From contig NW_026942800.1 in the NCBI RefSeq assembly GCF_024139115.2, positions 186,001 to 250,000 on the forward strand: DNA of 64,000 nucleotides, written 5' to 3'. Source of the DNA: Armigeres subalbatus (Eukaryota > Arthropoda > Insecta > Diptera > Culicidae). The notes beneath the pieces were generated by a model. That model ran no database searches. It saw only the letters and a list, made by a program, of their open reading frames with translations, and was not told the origin of the DNA. Every line of letters starts with the position of its first letter. Position 1 is the stretch's first letter. Positions 10,670 to 23,396 of the stretch are shown piece by piece. The position numbers and the translations under genes were made by a program.

Positions 10670-12110
10670 AAATCTGTAGATAAAGTGCTCCACACTGTTT
10701 TTAGTTTCGCAGAGCTCACAGCGGTACTGGAAAGGACTTCTACCGAAAATGTGGGATACCCTTGTGTGGCCAGTCCAGAGCATCGATATGACTTGCTGTT
10801 CTTTTTGAGACTCCAGGGGCCGATGGATCCTTTGATTTTCCACAGGAAGAGCCCTTTGTTATTGTTCCAAGTCCGAGTCCAGCACTGACCAACAACGCTC
10901 TTCGTGCATTTCTTAACGGCGGACAGTGGGATGGAGCAGGTTTAGGTAAACCGTCGTGTCCATCGCTAGTCAGGGCATCGGCTTCGGTATTTCCCCTAAT
11001 GCCGCAATGGCTGGGAATCCAGGCGAAGGTGGGAAGCCAGGTGAAGGTGGTACCGGGTATTGGTTGCGCTGAGTTCCAGTACGGATCTTCTAAGTTCGTC
11101 CGTGTTTTCTCCTCATCAGCCAGCCCTTTGCTTCGTGCTAGTGTACCCGCCACTGGGGAGAGACCGGTACCTACACTTCTCAGGATCCAGCCAGCCTCGT
11201 CAAGGAGAGGGATCCTGTCTTCACCTGAAAATCCCGGCGTCAACGCAGGCTGCTTCAACGGGTGTGGACGAAAGCAAACCAGAGGCTAGTCAAACGTAGC
11301 TGTTGAAAACGGGTGAAAGGTTCCGGTGAGGTTCCGGTAAACAGGACACGTTAGTTCAAGGCCGTAAAGCATGCGGCTGTCGATAATAGCTGGTCCAACT
11401 TTTAGTCTGATGTTTCTACTCTACATATTATTAGTTTATTACAGTCCGGCCAATAAACGGGCCGAAACGTCGGGCAATGCGAATATAAACCCGTTTGAAT
11501 ATATCATATTATTAGTACGGTGTTTTTTGGCAAGGGTTTTCATGAGACTAATGCGGGACTTGCAAGCTACTGTCACCGCCCGGAAGTGTGGTAGAAAGGT
11601 TGGTTTCCGGTCGATGTCGACACCAAGCATCCGGACGATCTTCCGGTTGGTCATGGCATCCGTGCCGAGCTTTATGAAGGGGCCTGCTGACTGATGCCCG
11701 CCACTGCAGACGTGTCTCCGAACAAACTTACTGGCGTTCATAACAAAATCGACGGATGCAGACCAGCGATAGATGGCACATTCAGCCGCCTGAGGTTTGA
11801 TCCTGTTTGTTCCAGGCGTTCGGCCGACCAAGACTAATAAAATGTCGTCGCCATATACCAATAAATACACGTTCGATGTTGGAACGCTGAAAACCTCGTC
11901 CATAGCGATGAGAAAAAGCGTTACCGCTAGGACCGGCCCTTGGGGAACTCCCGGTTTCTTAGAGGTACTCGTCTGATAAGGTCAAAATGCTTGCCTTCTT
12001 CATACGATTCTTGAAGCTGGCAAAATATGTGCTGGTGCCATAGCCTGGGCGAAATTGGAAGCCGACGGAAGGTTTGCTCATAGTCAACACGTTCGAGGTT
12101 AGGGCGAAAG
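10670..12110 (-). pseudogene. LOA-type LINE remnant: RT and RNase H
   Basis: On the minus strand, a fingers phrase (GFQFRPGYGTSTYFASFK, ~12,055) is followed by GVPQGPVLAVTLFLIAMD (~11,940). Next come VYLLVYGDDILLVLVG with catalytic DD (~11,855) and a thumb region. After a gap, FAWIPSHCGIRGNTEADALT (~11,000) is the C-terminal signature of an RNase H domain. A fused RNase H is typical of LOA and I-type LINEs (for example Lian of Aedes). Frameshifts, stops and a deletion between the first two motifs make it inactive. The 3' end abuts the Jockey tail at about 10,666. Confidence 0.7.
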
Positions 12111-12299
12111 TCCTATTTGGACTATTTGTCCTATCCCTTGTAATTGTTTGATACGGTTCGGTTAATTTTCACCCGTTTAATTGATTGCATCTCCACTGCT
12201 TGGGTTTGAATTTGGTTTAGATGAAAGAATTTTGAGATTTGGATGTCTTGTGTTGGGAAAGTTGAAGTGAGATCGGGTGTTTGAGCCTATCAACCCGCC

Positions 12300-13168
12300 C
12301 TGAAGTTGAGTCTTAGCCGCGCAAGTGAAAATGCCTCAGCAGCCTCTCCTAAAGAGAGTGGCGCTTAAGCTGCTGTTGGTTCTAACGGACAAAGGCATTC
12401 GTTTCAAAGTCTTCCCATTGCTTTCCAGGAGAAGCGCGACAGTATGGACCTAGTGAATGGACGGAGAAACATTAATAGCGGTGACGCCTTCAAGTGCCCC
12501 TTGAAGAAGGTGGAGAGTGACGAGCAGGGGGGAGTAGCGTTATCAATCAGGTTGCTTACCTTAGCTTTAACGGTTGGGGAGGCGCCGCAATGGATGTAGA
12601 TGCTTATAATGATAATCGGAAGTATGCCGGACATCAACAGCCGGCAGGTCCTCATCGATATCGAGGACATAGAATGGGAAATCCAGCAGTACCCTGATGG
12701 CTACGAAATGCCTAAAGTTGTTCCCAACATCGCTGGTTCAACTGTATTTGCATCCGCTGGTCCAATCCATGAGGGGTTGGATACGTGTTTATCCTCTTCG
12801 AGAAAAATGATGAAGAAATAGGTAGGTATCCTGGTATCCTGAGCAGGCCGGAGCCAGCGGAAGAAGAAGATCCACTGGCTGGCCCGGTGTGTCGAGGGGT
12901 GACGACGAGGAAGAACTGGATCTACTGGGCGATACATTATGCGGCTCTAAGAGGGACCTGCTCTGCTCGTACTACCAGAAGTCAAAGCGGAACGGTGAGT
13001 GTAGGACTTACTGCTCGGGGAGCCCAGGACGCTGAAACATTTGGGACTTGTGGCCCAGGTGGAGATCCCCGGGTTTAGAGGGAGAGATTCGTTCTGTCTA
13101 GAAAATTCTTGCCTTGCGCTTGATCTTGCCTGCGTCTTCCGTCGGGGGATAAAATCGCGACCCGAAAC
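12300..13168. other. Moderate-GC region with broken coding-like frames, unidentified
   Basis: A plus-strand frame runs from 12,444 (MDLVNGRRNINSGD) through one in-frame stop at ~12,597 to 12,821 (includes LIDIEDIEWEIQQYPDGYEM). A further plus frame near 12,900 holds an acidic cluster (DDEEELDLLGDTLCG). The composition resembles retrotransposon ORF1 rather than the AT-rich surroundings. I do not recognise the family, and I cannot say whether it belongs with the LOA remnant, which is on the other strand. Confidence 0.3.
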
Positions 13169-13173
13169 CGCTG

Positions 13174-14049
13174 CACATAGGGGTATTTTCGCAATCTAGC
13201 CGGAATAAATTATTTTATCTCTCAAACTGCTATATTTCACCTTATTTTATGATACTGTGATGATAGTTTAGCTGAAATATCAGTTTTCTTAATTTTCACT
13301 TTTTGACCCATGTGCTTTATCCTTTAAAACCCTGAAAAACATTGATAATTTTAATTAATTCGTTCTCGTCATCGCTTCTACCGAAATCAGTTCAACTCTA
13401 TGTGTTTGCAAGGGGAAACATAGAGCCAAAAGATGCCGTCATGGAAATTTCTCTATGACTCTTCCTCTTTTCATAGGGATGTTGAATGTATGATATAGGT
13501 CATAAATGCCTTAAATAGAGTACCAAACTAAAAACATCCGCTTTCAAAATGGCGCAAATTTGCGCAAGATTTTTCTTTGGGATCCTAAAATATAGACATA
13601 AATGCGGCCTCTCTATACTGAAATATGACCGAATATCATCGAATAAGTGTTTTATGCTTATTGAAAATATGAGGAATATTAACTAGTTAAAGCTCGAAAA
13701 TGGACTTCGAATTACTCTTTTGTATTTCTGTTCAGAATCATTTATTCTTGTCAAAAACACGTTTACATGATACTATTTTTTCTACTTTTTCATGGTATGT
13801 ACTAATCTGTGGATTACTGTGACAAATATTTGACCACAATAAAACATACCGAACGTAATCAAATTCAACAGAGAAAAACCTCTAACTTTCTAGAAGTGTA
13901 GTGGTAAAACTTTAAATCTAAATAGAAAACCTAGTACTAGGAGTGGCTCGTCTACTATTCAGAGAAGTTTGAGACATATTTAGACTGCTCTAGGACAATT
14001 TTGAAAATTTAACTTTATTCCGGCTAGAATGGCGAAATACCCCTATGTG
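13174..14049. mobile_element. 876-bp TIR element with 5-bp TSD
   Basis: Terminal inverted repeats of 36 bp begin cacataggggtatt at 13,174-13,209 and 14,014-14,049, with only a few mismatches. The element is flanked on both sides by CGCTG (13,169-13,173 and 14,050-14,054). The interior is AT-rich with no long frame, so it is a non-autonomous DNA transposon. It interrupts the moderate-GC retroelement-like region. Confidence 0.88.
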
Positions 14050-14054
14050 CGCTG

Positions 14055-15365
14055 GTTGGTTCTCGCTTGCTTCTCGCTAGGTCCACTTGGGGAAACAGCA
14101 GTTTGGAACTTTGCGCTTGACAAGCTTGCAGGGGGGGTAAGCGTCCCTCTTACTTCTATTCAATGATGCCAGAGGCTGTTCCCCAGTTCCAGCTTGGGAA
14201 TAACGTCTACGCTGGGGCCCCAGCCTATCAAAGGATCTGGACAGGCTCTTTTTGGTCTCTTCGTCGACTGGAACCCGATATCGGCCAGGTCGTTTCGGTT
14301 GGATCTTGTCTACTGGCGCTCCAACCGGGCTCTACATTGTCGTTCTTCGTCCTCGGCCTTTACCAGGCGCCGAGGTCGTTCCAAAGGTTCTGGTGAGGGT
14401 ATATCTGTTTGTCCAATGGTGTCTTGGCTACCTGCCGCGGATTCCTGCTCGTTGGTCTTGATGGTGTTTGGGTTTTGTGGCACGTTTGCTAATTGGTTAG
14501 AGCTAAAAATCCCAATCACGGTAGAACAGCTGTTCTTGAAACTTAGCCGCTGGGCTTTCGTGATGTTATTTGGTTCGGTAGTGGGATCTGGCGATGTGCT
14601 GGTGATAGTCCTCTTTCCAGCAATCCTGAAGCCAGAAGTTTGAGGGGGTATTCGCATTTTTGCGACACTGGTGAGTGTAGAGCTGGCAGTACTTTCTGAG
14701 ATTGCCGATTGTTTCGGCGTAACCTTGCCTGAATTCACTCTGGGAACGGGTGAGAGGAAGACAGGGTCGGGCGAGATCCGAGAACTATCCTGGGAGTCAG
14801 CGTTGGTCAAGGTCTGAGGGGTGGGTTCGACGGTGGTGAAGGAGTTGCTATGGTGGGGCTAGGCCCTTCCGGTTTCTCGATGGAACTGAGTTTGCCGTCC
14901 ATTTAGTCTTATTCCTCAGTTCCGGTGGGTTGTGGAGTTGGTGCTGTTAGTAGGAGCTAGCTATCAATGATTTTATCGAGCTTGGTCTGGAGCTCAGCGT
15001 TCCTTCGGAGGCTTTCTTCCATCATGACTTCCAGTTTGCCAATCCTTTCGTTTTTTCCAGCGAGGGTGGCTATCAGTGCAGTGACTGCGGTTGATCTGAT
15101 CCACTCTTCAGGCCCTTTCGCGTAGAGTTTCTCGCACAGGTTTGACCTGCGTTGATCACATCGGTAAAAGCTGCAGGATGCGTCAAGCTTCTTTTGTTTA
15201 ATTAGCAATTCGATCTTTATGTTTTAATGCTGGCCACAATCATAATATAGTGGTCCAACTCTTTAGCTTGACTGTTTAATATTTTGACTTTCTCGCTGGG
15301 CTTAAATGATGACAATTGCTTTTGAAGCAGGACTACGTCTGTCTTTTCTATACTTCTATATTTAC
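14055..15365 (-). pseudogene. Gag/ORF1-like remnant of a LINE
   Basis: On the minus strand three coding-like pieces follow one another. The first (15,365 to ~15,230) is helical (RSIEKTDVVLLQKQLSSF). The second (15,208-14,957) ends in a clear coiled coil (ERIGKLEVMMEESLRRNAEL). The third (14,810-14,310) is Ser/Thr/Pro-rich and disordered (SESTASSTLTSVAKMR), as in gag-like ORF1 proteins. Stops and shifts separate them. The 5' side is cut by the repeat at 15,366. By orientation it could be ORF1 of the LOA-type remnant downstream, but the intervening 12.3-13.2 kb is not understood. Confidence 0.45.
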
Positions 15366-15566
15366 GATTGCGAAAATCGGGGACCGTCACGAAAATATGA
15401 TAGACTTTAAACTTCAATATCTCAGCCGTTTCTCGATGGATTTTCAATTTTTTTGGACCAATCGACCAAGGATGAGTCAACGCTTCTTTGTGTTAATATG
15501 AAAATAGTGATCAACTATGCATTTTCGATAGTTGATAAAATTGTTAGAAATAGGTAAACCAGCCAA
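15366..15566. mobile_element. Half-copy of a long-TIR MITE
   Basis: It starts gattgcgaaaat and includes gaccgtcacgaaaatatgat, cagccgtttctcgatggatt and aacgcttctttgt. This matches, in inverse orientation, the right arm of the element at 61,147-61,560. Only one arm is present. Its left end truncates the ORF1-like remnant. Confidence 0.7.
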
Positions 15567-16680
15567 TCGTACGTACGTACATGCATCACTAGCACAGACA
15601 TCAAAAATCAATCACTTGCGGGTTTGGATCTAATTCTCAGTTTGAACAAGATTTCACGCAGAGCGGACGCATCAAAGCGATCGCAGCGGAGCGAACACAG
15701 CATCACGGAGGCGCTGGTAACATTTTCAACGGAAATCCATCGCATTGGTTTTGGTGCTCGGTGTGTTGCTGCAGATCATTCAACCTCAACGAACCAGCAT
15801 TTCAGATGAAGAAAGGGTTGACTAAAAAAATAAAATTTTATTCGCTATTTACGATTGAATTTTGCACTGTGATGAAAGTTTATTTCGGATCAACCTTCTT
15901 TAGTATGAAATGGTGGCTTTTGTATAAAATCAATGAAGACGCCACCTCAGTGGAAACTATCTACAGCAACCACCCATTGGTGAACGTCGCTCGGACAGAC
16001 AGATGCCAAGAGATAATTTTTGGTAATATGAAGAAACTTCGTCTTGAGTCAAATTTCTGTTGTTATTCTTTGCAACAATACGCATCTTAGATAACGGACA
16101 TCTTAGAATTTGTCATTCTCCGAACGGTCCGTTGTTTGCGGAAACCCGATCAAAATGGATCGCGCACGCCGGAAAGCGGCTTTTGATCGGGATTCCACAA
16201 AGAGCGGTTTGACATTTGATGCACCGGATCGGACAGATCGACAGCAGCACGAAGGCGTGAGTAGCAGTGGAAATGCCGAAAATGTATACCAAATTTTGGA
16301 GGCTTAACGAAAAACCATCGAGGATTGTGATGTTCCCGACTGAAAGCCAGTCGAGTGGCTTCAGCGGCCGATGAGTCATGTTAATTCCACGGTTAGAGAC
16401 TCAAAGTCCATCCAACTGGGAAGAACTATTCGACTTCTTGATTCAGTTGACCTCCGATCAGTTTGCTCAATGTTAATAAAACGACACAAATTATTTTGGC
16501 AAATACCATCAATTTCGAATAGCTACGTAGTCCCACGCCACCTTTGCGTACAACCCGATTGGGCTTCTCCTTTGAGTTTTTAATTATCCTTTTCAGCTGA
16601 TTTGGTAGTAAAACTGGGCATGAGCAGTTCAAAGTTTATACTAAAATTATCATGAAAACAGTTATTTTTTGTGGCAAACT
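15567..16680. other. No recognisable feature
   Basis: The region holds only short open frames (61-109 codons) with no motif. A tacgtacgtac run lies near 15,570. Confidence 0.45.
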
Positions 16681-16681
16681 G

Positions 16682-16817
16682 CACACTTAATTTTTTTTAC
16701 CGGGATCTCAGCAGATTTCTGTCAAAATTGCTGAAAATCAGCAAATATTTTGCCGAAAATCAGCTAACAAACGTCATTTTGCTGGCTGCCGAGCTGCAGA
16801 AATAAAAACTAAGTGTG
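16682..16817. mobile_element. Short MITE, CACACTTA ends
   Basis: The ends are cacacttaattttttt on the left and, inverted, aaaaactaagtgtg on the right. Inner inverted phrases gatctcagcagatttctg and ctgccgagctgcag also pair loosely. It is about 136 bp with no coding capacity. Confidence 0.6.
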
Positions 16818-18353
16818 TGTTCTGCAACTTTACCCATGAGGCTTCACAAATATATGAAAACATTGCCAACTTAGAAAATTTAGCAAGGGACCAGATCGTC
16901 CTTGTTTTATGAATTCAAGAGCGATGACGGCATGACGAAACGTTCACAATTAATACGAGTCTAACCGAATATCCTGTTTTAATGTAAATGTTTACTTCAA
17001 TTCCATGGTTAGAAAAATTTGAATTCATATTTTCAGATCACGTGTGAAACATATTTGCACATAATACAGTAAAGCCTCATAATATCCGCGAGTGTCCATA
17101 TCTACTACATGATAAATTGGAAAAAGACCGTCTCTGTCAATAGCTTTGTCATCAAATCTAATTAGGCTTCTTCGCGAACGATGGTGCTGACATAAACTAA
17201 TGACGTTCTTTGGCATGCAACAGCAGACGAAAATTGCGCCGCAGGTTCACGTCATGACCTAAAACGTTTCCCTGCTTTCATCTTGAGATAAAGTTTGGTA
17301 TTCATCACTTTGACGCGTTCCGAATATTCAGTGCACGAGCGATGTATTCCGATGAGCTTGAAAAGTTCGGCCAGCGGAAGACCAAAAAATGGCATTCCAA
17401 AGTACGACAAACGTTTTTCTTGCACATGCTGAAGGAATTCGGTCCGGACCAAGTCGTTACCGACAGCACCGGGCTCGAAATGAAATGATCAAACATCATT
17501 CATCATCCAACATCCGACGGCTATCTTGGAAATGGGCCCTGGTTTGATTGTTCGTCTGGCCATCGCGCGTTCCAAATCGAAGAATCAGATAACCGCCTTT
17601 GATCTTCTCATTTCCAAGCAAAGAATTGCACATCATTCATTCGACCCTGCCCCGCAAGTGAGCGGACACCAACTGCAACAGCGGATGCCGGCACGAATAG
17701 GAGAAAGCCTTGCTGAATTCATAATGCATTTGTGCGATTCCAAAACACTGCCCAACCGATGATGCCTCCCTAATAGGTGCTGCAATGCAAATTCGAGAAA
17801 AAGCACCGTGTGCGTCCGTTGAAAACCGGTTCCTCCCATTCGGAACGCCTACGAGGCAGGCTTTCCCGGGAAGAGTGGAGTTTTTTTTCCTCCCTTATTT
17901 CTAGCGTTAGTTCATAATCTGATGGAGGAAATGCGCCCGAAGCAATGGTCATTCTTTTTATGCTCGGACTTTCTGCCGGTGAGATGCCTATGCTTATGTT
18001 CAAGGCTTGTGCTGTTGAATAGATAAGAACAGTGGAATCAGGTCATGCCGCCATCAACAGTATAATCAAGTTCTTCGGAGTCGGATTTGGTCGCGAATCG
18101 GATTATTTTTTAGCTTCTTTTGTTGTTGGTATACAAGTTGGCGTTAGTAGTTGCGTTGGACTATGGATTTCTGCTTTGTGCAGTTTCAAGGAGATCAGCG
18201 AAAGAATATAATTTATGTAGAAACAGTTTACCAAAATAACAAAAAAATATAATCTGTACAAATGGATAACGGATCTTGTCATTGTCAAACCCGAAAAAAG
18301 TTTGGTGCAATTTGTATGATACATTACTGATAATAATAACAAAATTCTAAACT
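16818..18353. other. Mostly unique-looking DNA, no gene recognised
   Basis: Several short frames occur on both strands but none has a recognisable domain. No TIR, SINE box or LINE phrase was seen. Confidence 0.4.
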
Positions 18354-19174
18354 TAGGGTAAGACGGTATAATGCGCCCCACCTGACCAAAACCCCCCTAT
18401 TTGATTCCTAGAAAACTATAACTAACTAAGGGTCAAAATCAGTTGGTACCTATAAATATTTGTAAAACCATCGTACTATGTGAATGTGGAAGTATTTTTG
18501 TATTACACAATGAAAATAATAGCAAAATACAAAAAGTGACAGTTTTGATGTAACTTTTTATGTTTGTTTGCTCAACATTCTGGAGCGACGCTAGCATACT
18601 GTCCGCAAAACTTGCACGGGAACACTCAGTTGGGCAACAAAATAACTTTCCTCAGTGGTTAATATGATATAAAATTGCTTCCATCTTCAAAAACGTAAAG
18701 ATTTTCGAAAATATGTTTAACTGGCCAAAACGCCCCAGTGTAGGCAGGACGATATGCCCTTACCAACTGGACACAAGCGCGGCGAGCTTGCAGCAGTTGC
18801 TTCCAAATTGTATGGAAATTATTGAAATGTAAATAAAACCTGATTAAATGGACTTATGTTGGTTTTTTAATGTCGAGTACACTAGGATTTGTAACCTTTT
18901 TATTATGGGATTGATGAAATACTAATGAAGGGTTGTGGAACGTCTCTGGCTAAGGTGGGGCGTATTGCCCAGGCACCTTTTGAAATCCATTTTTCACGAC
19001 ATTTCAAAAAGCATTATAACGTGTTATCTGTAATATTTTATACGACTACTCACGGGCAATGCATTTGCGACTTCTTGCACTACTAAATAACACAAAGTTT
19101 GCATGAATTGCGATGAAAAGTAAAAAGTTATCAAGGTTTTGCCTTAGGGGGGCATATTATACCGTCTTACCCTA
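18354..19174. mobile_element. 821-bp MITE, TAGGGTAAGACGG ends
   Basis: The left end tagggtaagacggtataatg and the right end (inverse tagggtaagacggtataata) form a TIR of about 27 bp. TA at the extreme ends may be the duplicated target. Internal phrases aaaacgcccc, ggcgtattgccc and atatgccc recur. Similar C/G-run phrases occur in the 59.4 and 60.3 kb elements. It is non-coding. Confidence 0.82.
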
Positions 19175-19189
19175 CTACAAATTTATCAA

Positions 19190-19450
19190 CAACTAGTCGA
19201 CCCGGCAGACGTTGTTCTGCATAGTAGGCGAAAATGCCCATGCGAAATTCCCATACAAATCTTTGTTTTAGTTTTTCACGATTTACTCGACCTTATTCGT
19301 GATTTTCGGATGAGGAAATATCATATAAACCCGTCGGAAACGATAACCATCATACCTGCTGAAGGAATGAAGAAAATCTATCGAGCCGTTTTCAAGTTAT
19401 GCGGATACGAACACAGACCATTTCATTTTTATTATATAGAAGAGGTTTTC
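19190..19450 (+). repeat. Dispersed repeat fragment beginning gacccggcagacgttgttct
   Basis: The opening phrase, the cccatacaaat phrase and the closing cacagaccatttcatttt are, as I recall them, parts of a repeat widespread in mosquito and other insect genomes. No second copy exists in the window, so the call rests on memory. Confidence 0.35.
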
Positions 19451-22020
19451 ATGCGAAAGGTTGGAACGAACCTACGAGGTGCAATAATTAAAAGGTATAC
19501 AAGTTATTCTAACAACAAAAAGAGTTTAATGCAAGTCAGTTATAAAAACATGTCAAAAATTGGCTCTCACTGTACGGAAATGTATAAAAACTTATAGAAA
19601 CTTGGACTGATGCTAAGGACAACCAGCTCACTTGTAGCATAGAACAATCTATGGGGAAATCATTCAGAAAATGCAGAGTCACGGCTTACGCCAACCAAAA
19701 ACCTCAATTATGTCATGTTAACTACCTGTTATGCAACAAATGCCTACGGTCTGCCACCCCAGATTACCAACCAAAGCCGAACATAAATGGATCATTTGCT
19801 CACGTAACAGGTGCATCGAATAACTTGTCTCCATGACCTCAACAATATTTGCCACGAAACAACTCATGTAGACAAGAATTACGATGTATGACCCGTTTGT
19901 TCCTTCTTCCTCTGGACTCTCCCGCTCGCGTCCCGGTCATAAGCCGCCCCATAAAAAGCACCGTCATAACCGCGGCTCATGCCTACCATAACATCGTCAA
20001 AACAATTGACTTCACGAAATAAACTCATAAATTGCCAGCGCCACCGCAGCCGTGCCAGCTCCAGCGGCCCAGGACTTGGCCAGTTTCGCCGGGAGCCATA
20101 AAATTATCACAATCTTTGCTCGATAGTTTTAGCCCCGTCTCGCCTGTCGCCAATTCGAATTCACAGGTCGGAAGGGGGCTGTAGAATCGAGCGGTGGCGG
20201 ACGGATTCCATAAGCTCACTACTACTGGAACTAGCAGCATAGAGCAGCAACAACAACAACGCCGACGAGAATATAAACAAACGCCGACTGGGGATGGCAG
20301 AGTCGAAAAAATAAACCAGTTGAATATCCTCCGATGCCTTTCGGTTAGAAGCGAGCTCCAACCGAGCTTTGCGGATTTCAAAATTTGGTGTCAAAAGCAC
20401 ATGCTAAACCACGGCGATTGCCTCGCCCGATCGCCGCCCTCCTGGAGAGCCACCGGGACGAATGAGAAAATGTTACCCATTTAGGGTGATTTGTTCTGTT
20501 ATGAATCGAGCAGAACGTGAAGGATTAGTCAACGGAAGTTTTCAATCAGACCTCACATGGTTTTATGAAAGACCATTTGGAAAATCCATTTATAGAAACT
20601 CTAGCGTTATCCACAAATCTTGAAATGAGCTTTTCTTTTAGTAAATACTATATATAATAGCCCTGTTTGTCTGTCCGGTGACTAGCCAACCAGACGCAGC
20701 ACGCGGGTTTTTTTACTATCAGATGCAGAAAACAAAACCAGTGACAACCTTAGACAACCAGACACAGCATTTGATGAAAAAATCACAGACAACAGATGTT
20801 GAAAATTTTGATTTTTTTTTCAATGCATGAATTAATGAACCGTTTATATTGAAAAAAAAAAAAATCCTTGCCACGGGCGCTACTGCGTCCACGAATAAAC
20901 TAGTATACTATATTTGCTTTGAGGTTGATTTTCTCAAAAAGTTTCTGTTTAAATAAGATTATCTTTCAAGTATTTATATTCCAAATGATATTGGTAAAGT
21001 ACTTCAAAACTAACGTGAATAAAACGAAAAAATTTCATAAAAGAAGATATGATACGGAATAAATGTATCGAAAACATTGAAAAAAGTCTTATAAATGAAC
21101 AACAAACAGCCCATCTACCTTTGCTTCCGTTGTTATGTTTCGCGTCCACCCCAACAATGCTTAACCTGTGGAGCACATGTTATTCCGGGCGAGATTTATA
21201 TCCTGTTTTAACCAATTAAAAGAAACGAAAAACAGTTCGCTTCCTGCGGAGTGCGGTTTGACACAAGAACCAAAATGCGAGGCCCGATGGCCGGAGGGCG
21301 CAAAGCAAATATGTGTGTATCGTGAAAGCGAGAAGCCTGCCTGCCCCGATGTTGGTTCACGGCTTGGGATGTGGTTTTGGTTCGTTCTAAAATGGCGTGG
21401 ATCGGAATAAAAATAACGACCAGCCCACCCAGACCCCGCGTTATCCGGGGCTGGCGAATGGTGCGTGCAAAGGTGTTTTAATATTTGACTAAATCTGTCG
21501 CCGGACAATATAATAAACGCGAAATAAAGCACGCCGACGGTACGGATTTATTTACCTTTCCCAGACGGCTTTATTAGCCATTGGCCGACTCCGAGCGTTG
21601 CATCACCATCATCGGCGGGCGAGTGGAATTAATTTGCGGTGATATCGTAAGCTTCTGCTCATTCATGAAATCAATTTGGAACTCCGCTTAGGATAAACAT
21701 TATTGGTAATTAACCAGCTTAATGATTGAATTGCTCACTAAATGACACAATATAGTAGGAAATTTTTTTTAAACACGACATTAATACTAGAGCTATAATT
21801 AATGTTCCTCGCATTTATGGAATGTTTGAGGACGTCTTCGTTCTTCGATTCTACTTAAATAAATTTCGGAGAAGCTTTAAACTTGTTCAAAATTGTTCGA
21901 AATACCAGCCTATATAAAACCGAATAGGAAGAATAATTTGTTGCACATTTATGTTGGTTCAGCTTTCAACGGGTTCGGAAATGCTCGGCGGTGACATTTA
22001 TTACAATTAAACATATGCGG
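19450..22020. other. Apparently unique DNA with CAG/CAA tract and GC-rich blocks
   Basis: Blocks at 20,030-20,470 and 21,170-21,690 are GC-richer than the surroundings. They include a gagcagcaacaacaacaac tract (20,240-20,262) and homeobox-like AT cores (attaattt, tttattag). They lack TIRs, SINE boxes and LINE phrases. They are candidates for conserved non-coding or untranslated sequence, but nothing proves it. Confidence 0.3.
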
Positions 22021-22024
22021 TATT

Positions 22025-22190
22025 TCGAAAAATTTCGTTTCAGGTGGTTCGAAACGAAATTCCGCGGAATTTCGCGGAATTTGAGCATGGCGAAATATGA
22101 TTTATTCATTTCGTTTCGTTTCGTAAAATTACAAAAAACCAGCTTCTCACGAAATTTCACGGAATTCCGCGGAATTTCGAAACAAATTTA
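22025..22190. repeat. TTTCG-rich repeat, copy 1
   Basis: The segment contains gaaacgaaattccgcggaat, ttcgtttcgtttcgtaaaat and a second ggaattccgcggaatttcg, so it is rich in TTTCG pentamers and small palindromes. Related segments lie at 25,990-26,215 and 33,360-33,560. Confidence 0.6.
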
Positions 22191-22264
22191 AACTTAAACC
22201 ATACTTTATATTATCAAAAATTTTGGCTGCGCCGCTGAACTAAATCATAAAACTATCTTCAAAA

Positions 22265-23375
22265 CTTTATGTTAGCAATTTCTGACCTTTCTTACGACAT
22301 CATCATTCTCACTGAAACATGGTTGGACTCACGCACGCTCTCCAACCAGATATTTGGCAACGATTATGAGGTTTTCCGATGTGACCGGTCTGCGGATAAT
22401 AGTCAAAAAGCTACAAGCGGCGTACGGCTGTTAATAAAAAACTTCACTCCAACTCAATCGAGAATCAGGAATGGAACTGCTTGGAACAGTTGTGGGCATC
22501 AATCGAATTCGGAGATCATACATTGTTCCTCTGCGCGCTGTATATTCCACCCGACAAAATTCGCGAACGTAGCGTTATTGAAACTCATTGTCAATCTGTT
22601 TCCACTATTCTGGAAAAAGCGGAAGCCTCCGATGAAATGATTGTGATCGGCGATTTTAACCTCCCAGGAATTTCTTGGGTGAATTCTTCCAATGGATTTC
22701 TCTTTCCGGATGTGCCCCACTCTGCCATTCATCAGAGCACCTCGTACCTTCTAGAACATTAAGCTTCTGCCACGCTCTCGCAAATAAATCACGTAACTAA
22801 CCAGATTGGACGTAGCTTAGACCTATGTTTTGTCACCGTTCAAGATGTCGCGCCGTTCATATGCGAGGCTCCATCACCACTGGTAAAACTAGTTAACCAC
22901 CATCCTCCTCTGCTGGTTTCTCTACACCGAAAGTTAGAAAACTATGACGATACCTCCTCCGCTGTATTCTTCTATGACTTCAGAAAAGCTGATCATCGCA
23001 GTATTTCAAATCTCATATCTAGTTTAGACTGGGGTAATATTCTGGACAATGACGACGTCGACCGAGCAGCTGAAACGTTCTCTCATGTACTGTCATATAT
23101 CGTTGACAGACATGTTCCCAAAATAGTGAAGCATAACCCTCCCCACGCACCTTGGCAAAGTGGTCTGCGACGACTGAAGTCGTATAAAAAAGCAGCGTTA
23201 AGGAAGTTCTCAAAGTACCGTACATTGTCACTGAAACGGCACTATGCACAAATCAATCACGAATACAAACGGACTGCCAAAAGTTGCTTCTTGCAGTATC
23301 AGCGTGGACTGCAAAGGAAGCTGAAAACACATCCTAAAAATTTCTGGAAGTACCTACGTAAAAGAGCAACGTAAT
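22265..23375 (+). pseudogene. Jockey ORF2 endonuclease region, frameshifted
   Basis: The apurinic-type endonuclease nicks the target DNA to prime reverse transcription. Motifs in order are IIILTETWLDSRTL (catalytic E), FLCALYIPP, MIVIGDFNLPGISWV (catalytic D and N), a degenerate S/D-H site (VNHHPPLLVSL), then the linker rich in K/R (HAPWQSGLRRLKSYKKAAL, KTHPKNFWKYLRKRAT). A frameshift near 22,475, a stop near 22,760 and a stop at 23,372 break the frame. The final conserved D of SDH-type motifs appears replaced by N. Confidence 0.8.
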
Positions 23376-23396
23376 GAATCTGGCCTTCCTTCGCGA

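Noticed and set aside
11450..11475. Shared phrase cgaaacgtcgg at 11.47, 53.84 and (inverse) 63.14 kb as one repeat family
   Set aside because: The match is only about 10-12 bases and the surroundings differ; not enough to define a family.
14163..14643. Plus-strand frames of 77-149 codons
   Set aside because: They mirror the Ser/Thr/Pro-rich minus-strand ORF1-like frame, which explains the coding signal better.
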